A stretch of DNA of 64,000 bases from Synechocystis sp. PCC 7509 (lineage in GTDB: Bacteria > Cyanobacteriota > Cyanobacteriia > Cyanobacteriales > Chroococcidiopsidaceae): contig NZ_ALVU02000001.1 of NCBI RefSeq assembly GCF_000332075.2, forward strand, positions 3,670,324 through 3,734,323. The letters run 5' to 3'. The translations under genes were made by a program, and so were the position numbers. Position 1 is the first letter of the stretch. Each line of letters begins with the position of its first letter. The notes beneath the pieces were generated by a model. It was not told where the DNA came from. It ran no database searches and saw only the letters and a program-made list of their open reading frames with translations. This document shows positions 37,219-45,981 of the stretch, in pieces.

Positions 37219-39747
37219 ATGATTAAGCAACACCGCACAGTTTTGATAATTGATGATTTTTCCCCCGACCGGGAGACATATCGCCGCTATCTGCACGCTG
37301 ATAGGGAGTATGACTACACAGTATTAGAGGCTCAGTCGGCAAAAGATGGGTTGATCGCGTGTGAAGTGCAGCAAGTTGATGGAATTCTATTAGACTTTTC
37401 TTTGCCAGACCTAGACGGATTGGAATTTTTGGCAGCATTGAAAAAAATGCCCTTAAGCTGCCGCCCTACAGTAGTAATGATTACGGGACAAGGCAATGAA
37501 ACCGTTGCCGCCAAAGCAATTAAAAGCGGTGCAGAAGATTATTTAGTCAAAGATCGCATAACTCCCCTAATGTTGCAAGTGGCGGTAGGAAGTGCGATCG
37601 CATCTTCCAAATTACAGCAGCAGTTGCAGCAAAAAATTGAGCAAGAAAAAATTGTCAGCCAAATTGCCTTGCAAATTCGTCAATCGCTGGATTTGGCAGA
37701 AGTTTTGCAAACAACGGTGAACCAAGTAAGGCAATTTTTGCAAACCGATCGCGTAGTTATTTTTCAAACGCAACCAAACGGGGACGGAGCAGCAATTGTT
37801 GAATCGGTAGGCAGCCAATGGCGGAGTATTTTAGCCACAAATTTTTACGATCCATGCTACATCGATCGCTACAACGACCAATACCGCAAAGGGCTAATTG
37901 TCGCTAGAACTGACATATATAATGCTGGGGTGAAGCAGTGTTATGTTGACTTGTTAGCGCCGTTGCAAGTTCGAGCTTGTCTTATTGCGCCCTTGTTTCG
38001 GGGCGAAGAATTGTGGGGATTATTAATTGCTCATCATTGCTCGTCGCCGCGAGCGTGGCAAGAATCGGAAATAGATTTAATCAAGCAACTATCAACTCAA
38101 ATTGGGATTGCGATCGCCCAATCAGAACTTTATCAAAAAGTCCAAAGGGAACTAAGCCAAAGGCAACGGGTAGAAGCAGAGCTTAGTGCCAGCGAAGCAG
38201 GGTTGCGTCTGGCTCTAGAGGCAGCCAAAATGGGAACGTGGGACTGGAATATCCTCACAAATCAAGTTCAATGGTCTGCCAATATGGAAGCTTTATTTGG
38301 CTTGCAACCAGGGGAGTTTGATGGCTCTTACGCTATGTTTGTTTCTAGACTGCACCCGGAAGATTGCGATCGCGTCCTCGATGCCATTAACCAATCAGTA
38401 GCCACAGGGGCAGAATACAATATTGAATTTCGAGTTGTGTATCCTAACGGTTACATTCGGTGGGCGTTATGTAAAGGGCAAGTCTTTTATAATCAAACCG
38501 GGCAACCCGTCCGCATGGCTGGAGTTGACTTAGATATTACCCCCTCTAAGCAATTGAGAGAAGAAAAGGAAGTATTGCTATTACGAGAACAAGCAGCAAG
38601 AGCCGAAGCCGAAGCCGCTAACAATAGTAAAGATGAATTTTTGGCGGTGGTGTCTCATGAATTGCGATCGCCCCTCAATGCCATTTTAGGTTGGGCGCGG
38701 CTACTGAGGACGCGGGAACTAGATAAAGAGACGACTAACAAAGCCTTGGAAACCATTGAGCGTAATACCCAAACCCAAGTTCAACTAATCGAAGACTTGT
38801 TAGACGTTTCGCGGATGATTCGCGGCGAGTTGCAGCTAACTATAACTCCGGTGAGATTGGCTACTGTTATAGAAAATACCATTAGTAGTATGAGCTTGAC
38901 TGCCGAAGCCAAACAAATCCAACTAGAAGTAACTCTTAGTTGCGATTGTCAAATTTTGGGCGATCTTCGCCGTTTGCAACAAATTATTACTAATTTATTG
39001 ACAAACGCCATTAAGTTCACTCCAGCAGGCGGGAGAATTGAAATTTGTCTGCACAAATATGATGATCAAGCACAAATTCAAGTAATTGATACTGGAATTG
39101 GAATTAGTCAAGAATTTTTGCCCCATATATTTGATCGCTTTCGTCGTGCCAACAGTTCCACCGAACGCTCGAATGATGGGCTAGGTTTGGGACTTGCGAT
39201 CGCCAGTCAATTAACGGCGTTGCATGGCGGCACAATTACAGTTAGTAGTCTTGGTGTGGGAAAAGGAGCTACTTTTAGCGTTTTATTGCCAATTTTTGAG
39301 CCAATTATTAACGTTAAGCCAGAAATTAGCCCCGAAATAACGCCACCATTACCCCTAGCTGATATTCGCATTTTGGTAGTAGATGACGAAATTGATAGTT
39401 TAGAATTATTAGCCTTTACTTTGGAAGAATCCGGCGCTATGATTAAGCCCGTTAGCTGCGCCTCCGATGCCCTAGAAGCGATCGCACAGTTTGAACCAGA
39501 TATTTTGATTGGTGACATTGCCATGCCCCAAGTGGACGGTTACACGCTGTTGAGTAAAATTAGAGAAATAAAAGGAGTTGGACAAATACCTGCGATCGCC
39601 CTATCAGCCTTTGCCAAAGAAGAAGATGTCCAAAAGTCTCTTGAGGCTGGGTTTTCGCGCCATTTGACCAAGCCCATAGAACCCACTGAGTTAGTTAAGG
39701 CGGTTTCCGAGGTGTTAATTGAAATTAATACTGTTATAAATAAATAA
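37219..39747 (+). CDS. Hybrid sensor histidine kinase: REC-GAF-PAS-HisKA-HATPase-REC
   Basis: 842 residues, no membrane segment, so cytoplasmic. An N-terminal receiver domain (phospho-acceptor D59 in LLDFSLPDLDG) is followed by a GAF domain (about 150-310), a PAS/PAC domain (about 330-445) and HisKA with His480 (VVSHELRSPLN). The HATPase domain has NAIKFTPAGG and DTGIGI. A C-terminal receiver has D766 (IGDIAMPQ). The GAF domain lacks an obvious bilin-attachment Cys-His pair, so a light-sensing role is unproven. The bacteriophytochrome gene follows 59 bp later, suggesting a shared signalling unit. Confidence 0.93.
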   Translation: MIKQHRTVLIIDDFSPDRETYRRYLHADREYDYTVLEAQSAKDGLIACEVQQVDGILLDFSLPDLDGLEFLAALKKMPLSCRPTVVMITGQGNETVAAKAIKSGAEDYLVKDRITPLMLQVAVGSAIASSKLQQQLQQKIEQEKIVSQIALQIRQSLDLAEVLQTTVNQVRQFLQTDRVVIFQTQPNGDGAAIVESVGSQWRSILATNFYDPCYIDRYNDQYRKGLIVARTDIYNAGVKQCYVDLLAPLQVRACLIAPLFRGEELWGLLIAHHCSSPRAWQESEIDLIKQLSTQIGIAIAQSELYQKVQRELSQRQRVEAELSASEAGLRLALEAAKMGTWDWNILTNQVQWSANMEALFGLQPGEFDGSYAMFVSRLHPEDCDRVLDAINQSVATGAEYNIEFRVVYPNGYIRWALCKGQVFYNQTGQPVRMAGVDLDITPSKQLREEKEVLLLREQAARAEAEAANNSKDEFLAVVSHELRSPLNAILGWARLLRTRELDKETTNKALETIERNTQTQVQLIEDLLDVSRMIRGELQLTITPVRLATVIENTISSMSLTAEAKQIQLEVTLSCDCQILGDLRRLQQIITNLLTNAIKFTPAGGRIEICLHKYDDQAQIQVIDTGIGISQEFLPHIFDRFRRANSSTERSNDGLGLGLAIASQLTALHGGTITVSSLGVGKGATFSVLLPIFEPIINVKPEISPEITPPLPLADIRILVVDDEIDSLELLAFTLEESGAMIKPVSCASDALEAIAQFEPDILIGDIAMPQVDGYTLLSKIREIKGVGQIPAIALSAFAKEEDVQKSLEAGFSRHLTKPIEPTELVKAVSEVLIEINTVINK

Positions 39748-39806
39748 AATATATTAATTGTTTAGTTGTTCCCCAACTAATTATTTATTTAAAAGCAACT
39801 TAACCC

Positions 39807-42044
39807 ATGACTACGCCCGTAAATATTACCGCAGAAACCTTAGACTTAACTAATTGCGATCGAGAACCTATACACATACCTGGATTGATTCAGTCTCACG
39901 GGGTTTTGCTCGTTTTAAAAGAACCAGAATTACAAATTATCCAAGTAAGCAGCAATACCAAAACGTTTTTAGGACAAGAACCAGAGCAATTGTTAAACAC
40001 TAAACTTCAGCAATTGCTTGATGAAGACCAAATTCAAGTAATTGCTCAATGTTTAGACAAAGACTTTGAAAGCGTTAATCCTTTAAAGATATCAGTAAAT
40101 AATATTGTTTTTGATGGAGTGATTCATCGCTTTGACAATAATCTAATTTTAGAACTAGAGCCAACCCAAAACACAAACAAAACTGAGTTTTTAGATTTTT
40201 ATAAATTAGTTGTAGGTAGTGTAAACAAATTACAAGTTGCTTCCACACCAGAGCAAATTTGTCAAGAAATTGTTAAAGAGATTCGCGTTTTGACTCAGTG
40301 CGATCGCGTGATGGTTTATCAACTAGATCCTGAAGGATCGGGAAAAGTAGTAGCAGAAGATAAGCAAGAGCATTTAACACCTTTTTTGGGCTTAAAATAC
40401 CCAGCTACCGACATTCCTAAGCAAGCAAAACATCTTTATACCCTCAACTGGTTGCGCTTAATTCCAGACATTAATTATCAAACTATTGAACTTATTCCTC
40501 CGTTAAATCCGCTTACAAATTCTCCTACAGATTTAAGCTTATCTGTTTTAAGAAGTGTATCGCCGTTGCACGTAGAATACTTACATAATATGGGCGTAGC
40601 TGCTTCTATGTCGGTATCGCTAATTAAAAATGGACAACTTTGGGGTTTAATTGCTTGTCATCATCATTCACCTAAATATATTCCCTACGAAGTGCGGACG
40701 GCTTGCGAGTTCTTGGGTAAAGTAACCTCAATGCAGTTAGTAGCAAAAGAAGAAAATCAAGACCTTGACTATAAAGTTAAATTAAAGTCAATATCATCAA
40801 AGTTCGTTGAATCTATAGGACTGCAAAAAACTCTACTTGAGGGTTTAGTAGCTGCCAAAAACGATTTATTAGGACTTACTAGCGCCCAAGGAATTGCTAT
40901 TTATTGGCAAGACGAAATTTTTGCTATTGGGAAAACCCCAGATATCGACCAATTGCAAGATTTAGGTAATTGGATACAAACAAAACTTCAAGACAATCTT
41001 TTTCATACAAATACCTTAGCTAAAGAGTATCCCATTGCTGAAAAATATACTGATGTTGCCAGTGGAATTGTAGCTTTAGCAATATCGAGAACTAATAAAA
41101 ACTATGTTTTATGGTTTCGCCCAGAAGTAGTACAAACAGTAAGTTGGGGGGGGAATCCTGATAAGCCTGTAGAAGTAGATGAAAAGGGGGGAATGCGACT
41201 ATCGCCGCGTAAATCCTTTGAATTATGGCAACAAACCGTCAAAAATCAGTCTTTACCTTGGAAAAAGTGGGAAATTGAAGCAGTTTTAGAACTTAGAGGG
41301 GCAATAGTTAGTACGGTATTGCGCCAAGCTGACGAACTTGCCAAAATCAACATTGAGTTGCAACAAAGTAATACTGAACTTGATGCCTTTGCTTATGTTG
41401 CGTCTCATGACTTGAAAGAACCATTACGAGGCATTCATAACTACTCTAACTTTTTAATCGAAGATTACGGCAATATTTTGAACGAAGACGGCGTATCAAA
41501 GCTGCAAACCTTGGTGCGTCTATCTCAGCGCATGGAAGACTTAATTAATTCCTTGCTGCATTTTTCCCGGTTAGGACGGGTAGAACTGGCGATTTCTCGG
41601 ACAAATCTAAATGATATTTTACAGCAGGTTTTAGACTTATTACGCGCTCGAATTGAAGAAACTGGGGTAAGTATTTCAATTCCTAGACCTTTACCAATTA
41701 TTAATTGCGATCGCATTCAAGTAACCGAAGTATTTACCAATTTAATTAGTAATGCCATTAAATATAGCGACAGACCGGAGAAATGGGTAGAAGTTGGCTA
41801 TCTTGACCACCAGGAAGAAGCAACAGTATTCTACGTCCGCGACAATGGTATTGGCATCAAAGAGCAATATTTAGATAATATATTTCGGATATTTAAACGG
41901 TTACACGGTCACAACCATTATGGCGGCGGTACAGGAGCGGGTTTAACAATTGTCAAAAAAATTGTAGAACGTCATGGGGGTAAAATCTGGGTAGAATCTA
42001 CCTTTGGACAAGGTAGTACGTTTTATTTCACATTGCAGGCATAA
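39807..42044 (+). CDS. Bacteriophytochrome histidine kinase (PAS-GAF-PHY-HisKA-HATPase)
   Basis: 745 residues. The N-terminal NCDREPIHIPG contains Cys17, the position that binds biliverdin in BphP photoreceptors. The GAF cysteine used by Cph1-type phytochromes is absent (SPLHVEYL, with the conserved His kept). PATDIPKQA is the DIP motif and SPRKSFE the PHY-tongue PRxSF motif. HisKA has His534 (VASHDLKEPL) and the HATPase has NAIKYS and DNGIGI. It should be a red/far-red sensor with biliverdin, signalling to the response regulator encoded 6 bp downstream. Confidence 0.94.
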   Translation: MTTPVNITAETLDLTNCDREPIHIPGLIQSHGVLLVLKEPELQIIQVSSNTKTFLGQEPEQLLNTKLQQLLDEDQIQVIAQCLDKDFESVNPLKISVNNIVFDGVIHRFDNNLILELEPTQNTNKTEFLDFYKLVVGSVNKLQVASTPEQICQEIVKEIRVLTQCDRVMVYQLDPEGSGKVVAEDKQEHLTPFLGLKYPATDIPKQAKHLYTLNWLRLIPDINYQTIELIPPLNPLTNSPTDLSLSVLRSVSPLHVEYLHNMGVAASMSVSLIKNGQLWGLIACHHHSPKYIPYEVRTACEFLGKVTSMQLVAKEENQDLDYKVKLKSISSKFVESIGLQKTLLEGLVAAKNDLLGLTSAQGIAIYWQDEIFAIGKTPDIDQLQDLGNWIQTKLQDNLFHTNTLAKEYPIAEKYTDVASGIVALAISRTNKNYVLWFRPEVVQTVSWGGNPDKPVEVDEKGGMRLSPRKSFELWQQTVKNQSLPWKKWEIEAVLELRGAIVSTVLRQADELAKINIELQQSNTELDAFAYVASHDLKEPLRGIHNYSNFLIEDYGNILNEDGVSKLQTLVRLSQRMEDLINSLLHFSRLGRVELAISRTNLNDILQQVLDLLRARIEETGVSISIPRPLPIINCDRIQVTEVFTNLISNAIKYSDRPEKWVEVGYLDHQEEATVFYVRDNGIGIKEQYLDNIFRIFKRLHGHNHYGGGTGAGLTIVKKIVERHGGKIWVESTFGQGSTFYFTLQA

Positions 42045-42050
42045 AAAATC

Positions 42051-42503
42051 ATGGCAGGCGACTTAATTGATTCATTACTTACAATTGAAGACAGCGATGA
42101 AGATTTCACAGCCTTCGAGCGTGTAGTCCGTAAGTTATCTATTAATAAGCCAATTTTTCGTTGTACTGATGGAGAGGATGCAATAGAATTTTTGCACCAC
42201 ACTGGTAAATATAAAGATACCCCTCAAACACCCCTTCCAGCAATGATTTTACTAGACCTCAATTTGCCCGGAATGGATGGGCGCGATGTACTATTGCATA
42301 TAAAACAAGACCAAAATTTGCAAAATATACCTGTGGTGGTGTTCACAACCTCATCTAACCCCACAGACATTGAAGTTTGCTATCAACGGGGCGTAAATGG
42401 CTACATTGTTAAGCCCATCGACACCAGTAAACTGATATGGACTATTAAATTATTTATGTCTTATTGGTTTGACGTTACTACTTTGCCCCATCAATTAGAT
42501 TAA
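42051..42503 (+). CDS. Single-domain Rcp1-like response regulator
   Basis: 150 residues, receiver domain only. The predicted phospho-acceptor is D69 (ILLDLNLPG), with acidic DSDED near 14-18, TTSS near 104 and YIVKP near 122. It lies 6 bp after the bacteriophytochrome gene and matches the usual phytochrome-Rcp pair of cyanobacteria. The N-terminal acidic triad starts as IEDSDED rather than VEDNxxD, which is normal variation. Confidence 0.93.
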   Translation: MAGDLIDSLLTIEDSDEDFTAFERVVRKLSINKPIFRCTDGEDAIEFLHHTGKYKDTPQTPLPAMILLDLNLPGMDGRDVLLHIKQDQNLQNIPVVVFTTSSNPTDIEVCYQRGVNGYIVKPIDTSKLIWTIKLFMSYWFDVTTLPHQLD

Positions 42504-42509
42504 TTTTTT

Positions 42510-43472
42510 ATGAACTCAAATCCCAGTATTAGTTTAATTCGCGCCGACTCCTACGAATTAGAATCTCTGCAAAATCATGTAACTAAGTTACTAGAACCAA
42601 TGGGAGGAATGGCAACTATAGTCAAAAAAGGCGATCGCGTTTTACTTAAACCAAACTTGTTAACCGGGGCGCGTCCTGGTAAAGAATGCACTACTCGTCC
42701 CGAATTAGTCTATATTGTCGCCAAAATGGTAATGGAAGCGGGGGGTAAACCTTTTTTAGGTGATAGTCCAGCTTTTGGGACTGCAAAGGGAGTGGCGACA
42801 GCTAGTGGTTATTTACCTTGGATAGAAAAACTAAACTTACCAATTATCGATTTTCACGGACAACGTTACCAAACTTTGGGGCAAGAATTTAACCATCTGT
42901 TGCTTTCCACCGAAGCAATGGAGGCGGATGTAGTGATTAATTTACCCAAAATTAAGTCTCATATGCAGCTAACTTTAACAATGGGTGTAAAAAACTTATT
43001 TGGTTGCGTCCCTGGCAAGATGAAAGCATGGTGGCACATGGAAGCGGGGAAAGATAGCGCTAGGTTTGGACAAATGCTAGTAGAAACCGCAAGAGCAATT
43101 AATCCAGCTTTAACAATAGTTGATGGCATTATTGCCCACGAAGGCAATGGACCCAGTGGAGGAGAACCCCGTCAGTTGGGGATTTTGGGGGCAGCAAGTA
43201 ATGTATTTGCTCTTGATCTAGCGATCGCACATATCCTAAAAGTTGATCCTTCTGCTATTCCGACAATCGCCGCCAGTCAACGGTTAGGACTGGTGGGAGA
43301 TTTAGATAGTATTAGTTTTCCGCTTCTGCAACCCAATGAACTGCAAATTAATGATTGGCGGCTACCAGATACTTTAATGCCGATTGATTTTGGAATGCCT
43401 CGCGTTTTGAAGTCTACCTTTAAGCATTTTTACATCCGGTTCATCAAAGAGCCAATGAGCGCTTATTTGTAG
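42510..43472 (+). CDS. DUF362 family protein
   Basis: 320 residues. The family motifs VLLKPNLL, INLPKIKSH and GVKNLFGCVPG are present, followed by IVDGIIAHEGNGPSGG. DUF362 proteins are often linked to iron-sulfur metabolism, but this copy has no ferredoxin-type cysteine cluster. The function is unknown. It starts 6 bp after the response regulator and is probably the last gene of that operon. Confidence 0.88.
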   Translation: MNSNPSISLIRADSYELESLQNHVTKLLEPMGGMATIVKKGDRVLLKPNLLTGARPGKECTTRPELVYIVAKMVMEAGGKPFLGDSPAFGTAKGVATASGYLPWIEKLNLPIIDFHGQRYQTLGQEFNHLLLSTEAMEADVVINLPKIKSHMQLTLTMGVKNLFGCVPGKMKAWWHMEAGKDSARFGQMLVETARAINPALTIVDGIIAHEGNGPSGGEPRQLGILGAASNVFALDLAIAHILKVDPSAIPTIAASQRLGLVGDLDSISFPLLQPNELQINDWRLPDTLMPIDFGMPRVLKSTFKHFYIRFIKEPMSAYL

Positions 43473-43495
43473 GTTTGCCACTTTTCGCCCCCTAA

Positions 43496-43546
43496 CCCCC
43501 AACTTTGGGGGAACTGGAGTTGAAAGTCCCCAGAATTTGGGGATTT
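43496..43546. repeat. Double G/C-rich hairpin between convergent genes
   Basis: CCCCCAA/TTGGGGG and TCCCCA/TGGGGA form two adjacent stem-loops between the stop codons of the DUF362 and Rieske genes. Similar CCCCCAACTTTGGGGG units are common dispersed repeats in cyanobacteria. It may also end transcription from both sides, but lacks a long T run. Confidence 0.55.
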
Positions 43547-43561
43547 ATGGAAAAGGTTTAT

Positions 43562-43987
43562 TTATGAACTAACTAATACCGAATCGCCTTCAATTTTAGC
43601 TTTGTAGGTTTTCAGTGGCTTGGTAGCTGGCCCTTTTAAGACTTTGCCATCGATGCCAAATTCGGAAGCATGGCAAGGACAAACAAATTTTTGTGACTTA
43701 GCTGCCCAATCTACCGTACAACCAGCGTGAGTACAGGTAGGATTTACAGCGCTAAGATTGCTCGTTGAACTGGTGCGAACTACTAAAACTGCACCCACAG
43801 GAGAATTTTTGTTAAGTAATTGATTATTTTTGCTTAACTGTGATAATTTCCCTACAGACTGAAACCCACCTTTGTTATTAGTAGATTCGGCTTGAGTAGT
43901 TTGGGAAGAACAGGCAGCGATCGCAACGGGCAAAGAACTAGCCAACCAACCTACACCCACCCAATTTAAAAAAGTTCGACGATCCAT
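43562..43987 (-). CDS. Tat/lipoprotein-like Rieske [2Fe-2S] protein
   Basis: 141 residues from the ATG at 43987, chosen because AAGGAAAA precedes it; an upstream ATG at 44071 would put 28 extra residues before the signal. The N terminus MDRRTFLNWVGVGWLASSLP is a twin-arginine-type signal, with AIAAC as a possible lipobox. The cluster ligands are in CTHAGC and CPCH, the Rieske pair. It is not petC, as it lacks that protein's length and membrane helix. Its partner is unknown; the position upstream of nirA, in divergent orientation, is suggestive only. Confidence 0.87.
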   Translation of the reverse strand: MDRRTFLNWVGVGWLASSLPVAIAACSSQTTQAESTNNKGGFQSVGKLSQLSKNNQLLNKNSPVGAVLVVRTSSTSNLSAVNPTCTHAGCTVDWAAKSQKFVCPCHASEFGIDGKVLKGPATKPLKTYKAKIEGDSVLVSS

Positions 43988-44144
43988 AGTATTTTCCTTA
44001 ACTTTGATATAAAAAACTTTGCAAAATTTAATGACTTTTCCAGACTTTGAGCTTTTATTTCCTTGAGGCATCTGGCTATAGACAGGTATTTAATGACAAA
44101 AATACATATAATTTATGCGTTTTAGTCATATTCCTCAATATTTT

Positions 44145-44186
44145 GTTACGAAAGATACGAACTTAATAGTTAATTAATCCTAACTT
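44145..44186 (+). promoter_or_regulatory. Upstream NtcA-type promoter of nirA (imperfect box)
   Basis: GTT-N8-TAC (44145-44158), one base from the NtcA consensus GTA-N8-TAC, is followed after exactly 22 bp by TAACTT (TAN3T). The spacing fits NtcA-activated class II promoters. It lies about 110 bp upstream of a second, perfect site. Confidence 0.55.
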
Positions 44187-44257
44187 GAATACTAACAAGC
44201 ATTTAACGATTGTCTAACCGACTTTACCCAAATCTAAGCCGTACCGCCGCAGGTGGT

Positions 44258-44299
44258 GTAGCGACTGATACGAAAGGAGTGCTTGAAGTCTAATAACCT
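44258..44299 (+). promoter_or_regulatory. NtcA-activated promoter of the nirA operon
   Basis: A perfect GTA-N8-TAC box (44258-44271), 22 bp, and TAACCT at 44294-44299 (TAN3T) form the full canonical NtcA-dependent promoter. The expected start site is about 44306, some 68 bp before the nirA ATG. Confidence 0.82.
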
Positions 44300-44373
44300 A
44301 GCAGCAAATAGCAATTATTTTAATGTATGCGACTTCCAGCAAAGCTAGATAAAGGAAATATAGGGTCTAGTCC

Positions 44374-45927
44374 ATGATAGAAGATGCGATCGCCAAGACA
44401 AGCCTAAATAAATTTGAGAAGTTTAAAAGCGAAAAAGATGGGTTAGCGGTAAAAGCAGAATTGGCTCAATTTGCGTCGATAGGCTGGGAAGCTATGGACA
44501 GCACGGACAGGGAACATCGGCTAAAATGGCTGGGCGTATTTTTTCGTCCCGTCACCCCTGGCAAATTCATGATGCGTCTGCGCTTACCCAATGGAATTAT
44601 CAATAGCCAGCAGTTGCGAGTATTAGGCGAAATAGTCGAACGCTACGGCGATGATGGTTGCGCCGATATTACCACTAGACAAAACCTTCAACTGCGCGGC
44701 GTAAGAATAGAAGACTTGCCAGATATTTTTGACCAAATGCAGCAAGTAGGCTTAACTAGCATTCAGTCAGGAATGGACAATGTACGCAACATTACCGGAG
44801 ATCCAATTGCAGGATTGGATGCAGAAGAACTATTTGACACGCGGGAACTCGCAAGTCAAATTCAGGACATGATTACAAGAAATGGCGAAGGTAATGCAGA
44901 ATTTACCAACTTGCCAAGAAAGTTTAACATCGCCATTTCCGGCGGACGAGATAATTCAATTCACGCCGAAATCAACGATTTAGCATTCATTCCCGCCTAT
45001 AAAAACGAGCAATTTGGCTTTAACGTGCTTGTTGGCGGCTTTTTCTCCGCCAAGCGCTGCGATGCGGCGATTCCTTTAAATGCTTGGGTAGCACCAGAGG
45101 AGGTAGTAGCCGTATGCAGAGCAGTTCTAGAAGTTTACCGCGACAATGGACTAAGGGCGAATCGGCAAAAATCCCGGTTAATGTGGCTAATTGATGAATG
45201 GGGAATTGAGAAATTTCGCGCCGAAGTCGAAAAGCAATTAGGTAAAACCTTAATTAACGCCGCCGAAAAAGATGCAATAGATTGGGAAAAACGCGACCAT
45301 ATTGGCGTTTACAGCCAAAAGCAACCGGGATTGAACTATGTAGGCTTGCATATTCCCGTTGGGCGCTTGGAAGCCCAAGATATGTTTGAATTAGCGCGGG
45401 TAGCAGAAGTGTATGGGAGTAGCGAAATTCGGTTTAGCGTCGAGCAAAATGTTATTATCCCCAATATCTCCGACTCGCGCTTAGAAACATTCCTTGCTGA
45501 ACCCGTATTAGCAAAGTTTTCTGTCAATCCCGAACCACTAACGCGGGGATTGGTTTCTTGTACGGGAGCGCAATTTTGCAACTTTGCCCTAATTGAAACC
45601 AAAAATCGCGCCTTAAAAGAAATCGCATCTTTAGCCCAAGAAGTTCAACTAACTCGCCCCGTCCGCATTCACTGGACAGGTTGCCCAAATTCCTGCGGAC
45701 AACCCCAAGTAGCTGACATCGGCTTGATGGGAACTAAAGCCCGGAAAAATGGCAAGCCTGTAGAAGGAGTGGACATTTATATGGGTGGTACGGTGGGCAA
45801 AGACGCACATTTGGGAACTTGCGTAACTAAGGGCATTCCCTGCGAAGATTTGCAACCCGTATTACGAGACTTGTTAATCGAGCATTTCCAAGCAAAACCA
45901 AGAGAAAAAGCTTTAGTTTCTACCTAA
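44374..45927 (+). CDS. nirA: Ferredoxin-nitrite reductase (first copy)
   Basis: 517 residues. The siroheme/4Fe-4S ligands are in CTGAQFC and CPNSC near residues 396-445. The N-terminal ferredoxin-binding half and the TTRQNLQLRG substrate-site motif are present. It reduces nitrite to ammonium with six electrons from ferredoxin. It is the first gene of the operon nirA-nrtABCD-cynS-narB and has a canonical NtcA promoter. A second, diverged nirA (54490-56118) closes the cluster. Confidence 0.96.
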   Translation: MIEDAIAKTSLNKFEKFKSEKDGLAVKAELAQFASIGWEAMDSTDREHRLKWLGVFFRPVTPGKFMMRLRLPNGIINSQQLRVLGEIVERYGDDGCADITTRQNLQLRGVRIEDLPDIFDQMQQVGLTSIQSGMDNVRNITGDPIAGLDAEELFDTRELASQIQDMITRNGEGNAEFTNLPRKFNIAISGGRDNSIHAEINDLAFIPAYKNEQFGFNVLVGGFFSAKRCDAAIPLNAWVAPEEVVAVCRAVLEVYRDNGLRANRQKSRLMWLIDEWGIEKFRAEVEKQLGKTLINAAEKDAIDWEKRDHIGVYSQKQPGLNYVGLHIPVGRLEAQDMFELARVAEVYGSSEIRFSVEQNVIIPNISDSRLETFLAEPVLAKFSVNPEPLTRGLVSCTGAQFCNFALIETKNRALKEIASLAQEVQLTRPVRIHWTGCPNSCGQPQVADIGLMGTKARKNGKPVEGVDIYMGGTVGKDAHLGTCVTKGIPCEDLQPVLRDLLIEHFQAKPREKALVST

Positions 45928-45981
45928 AGTCAATATCCAAACCCCTCATACAACTTACCGAACTTAAATTACTACCAGATC

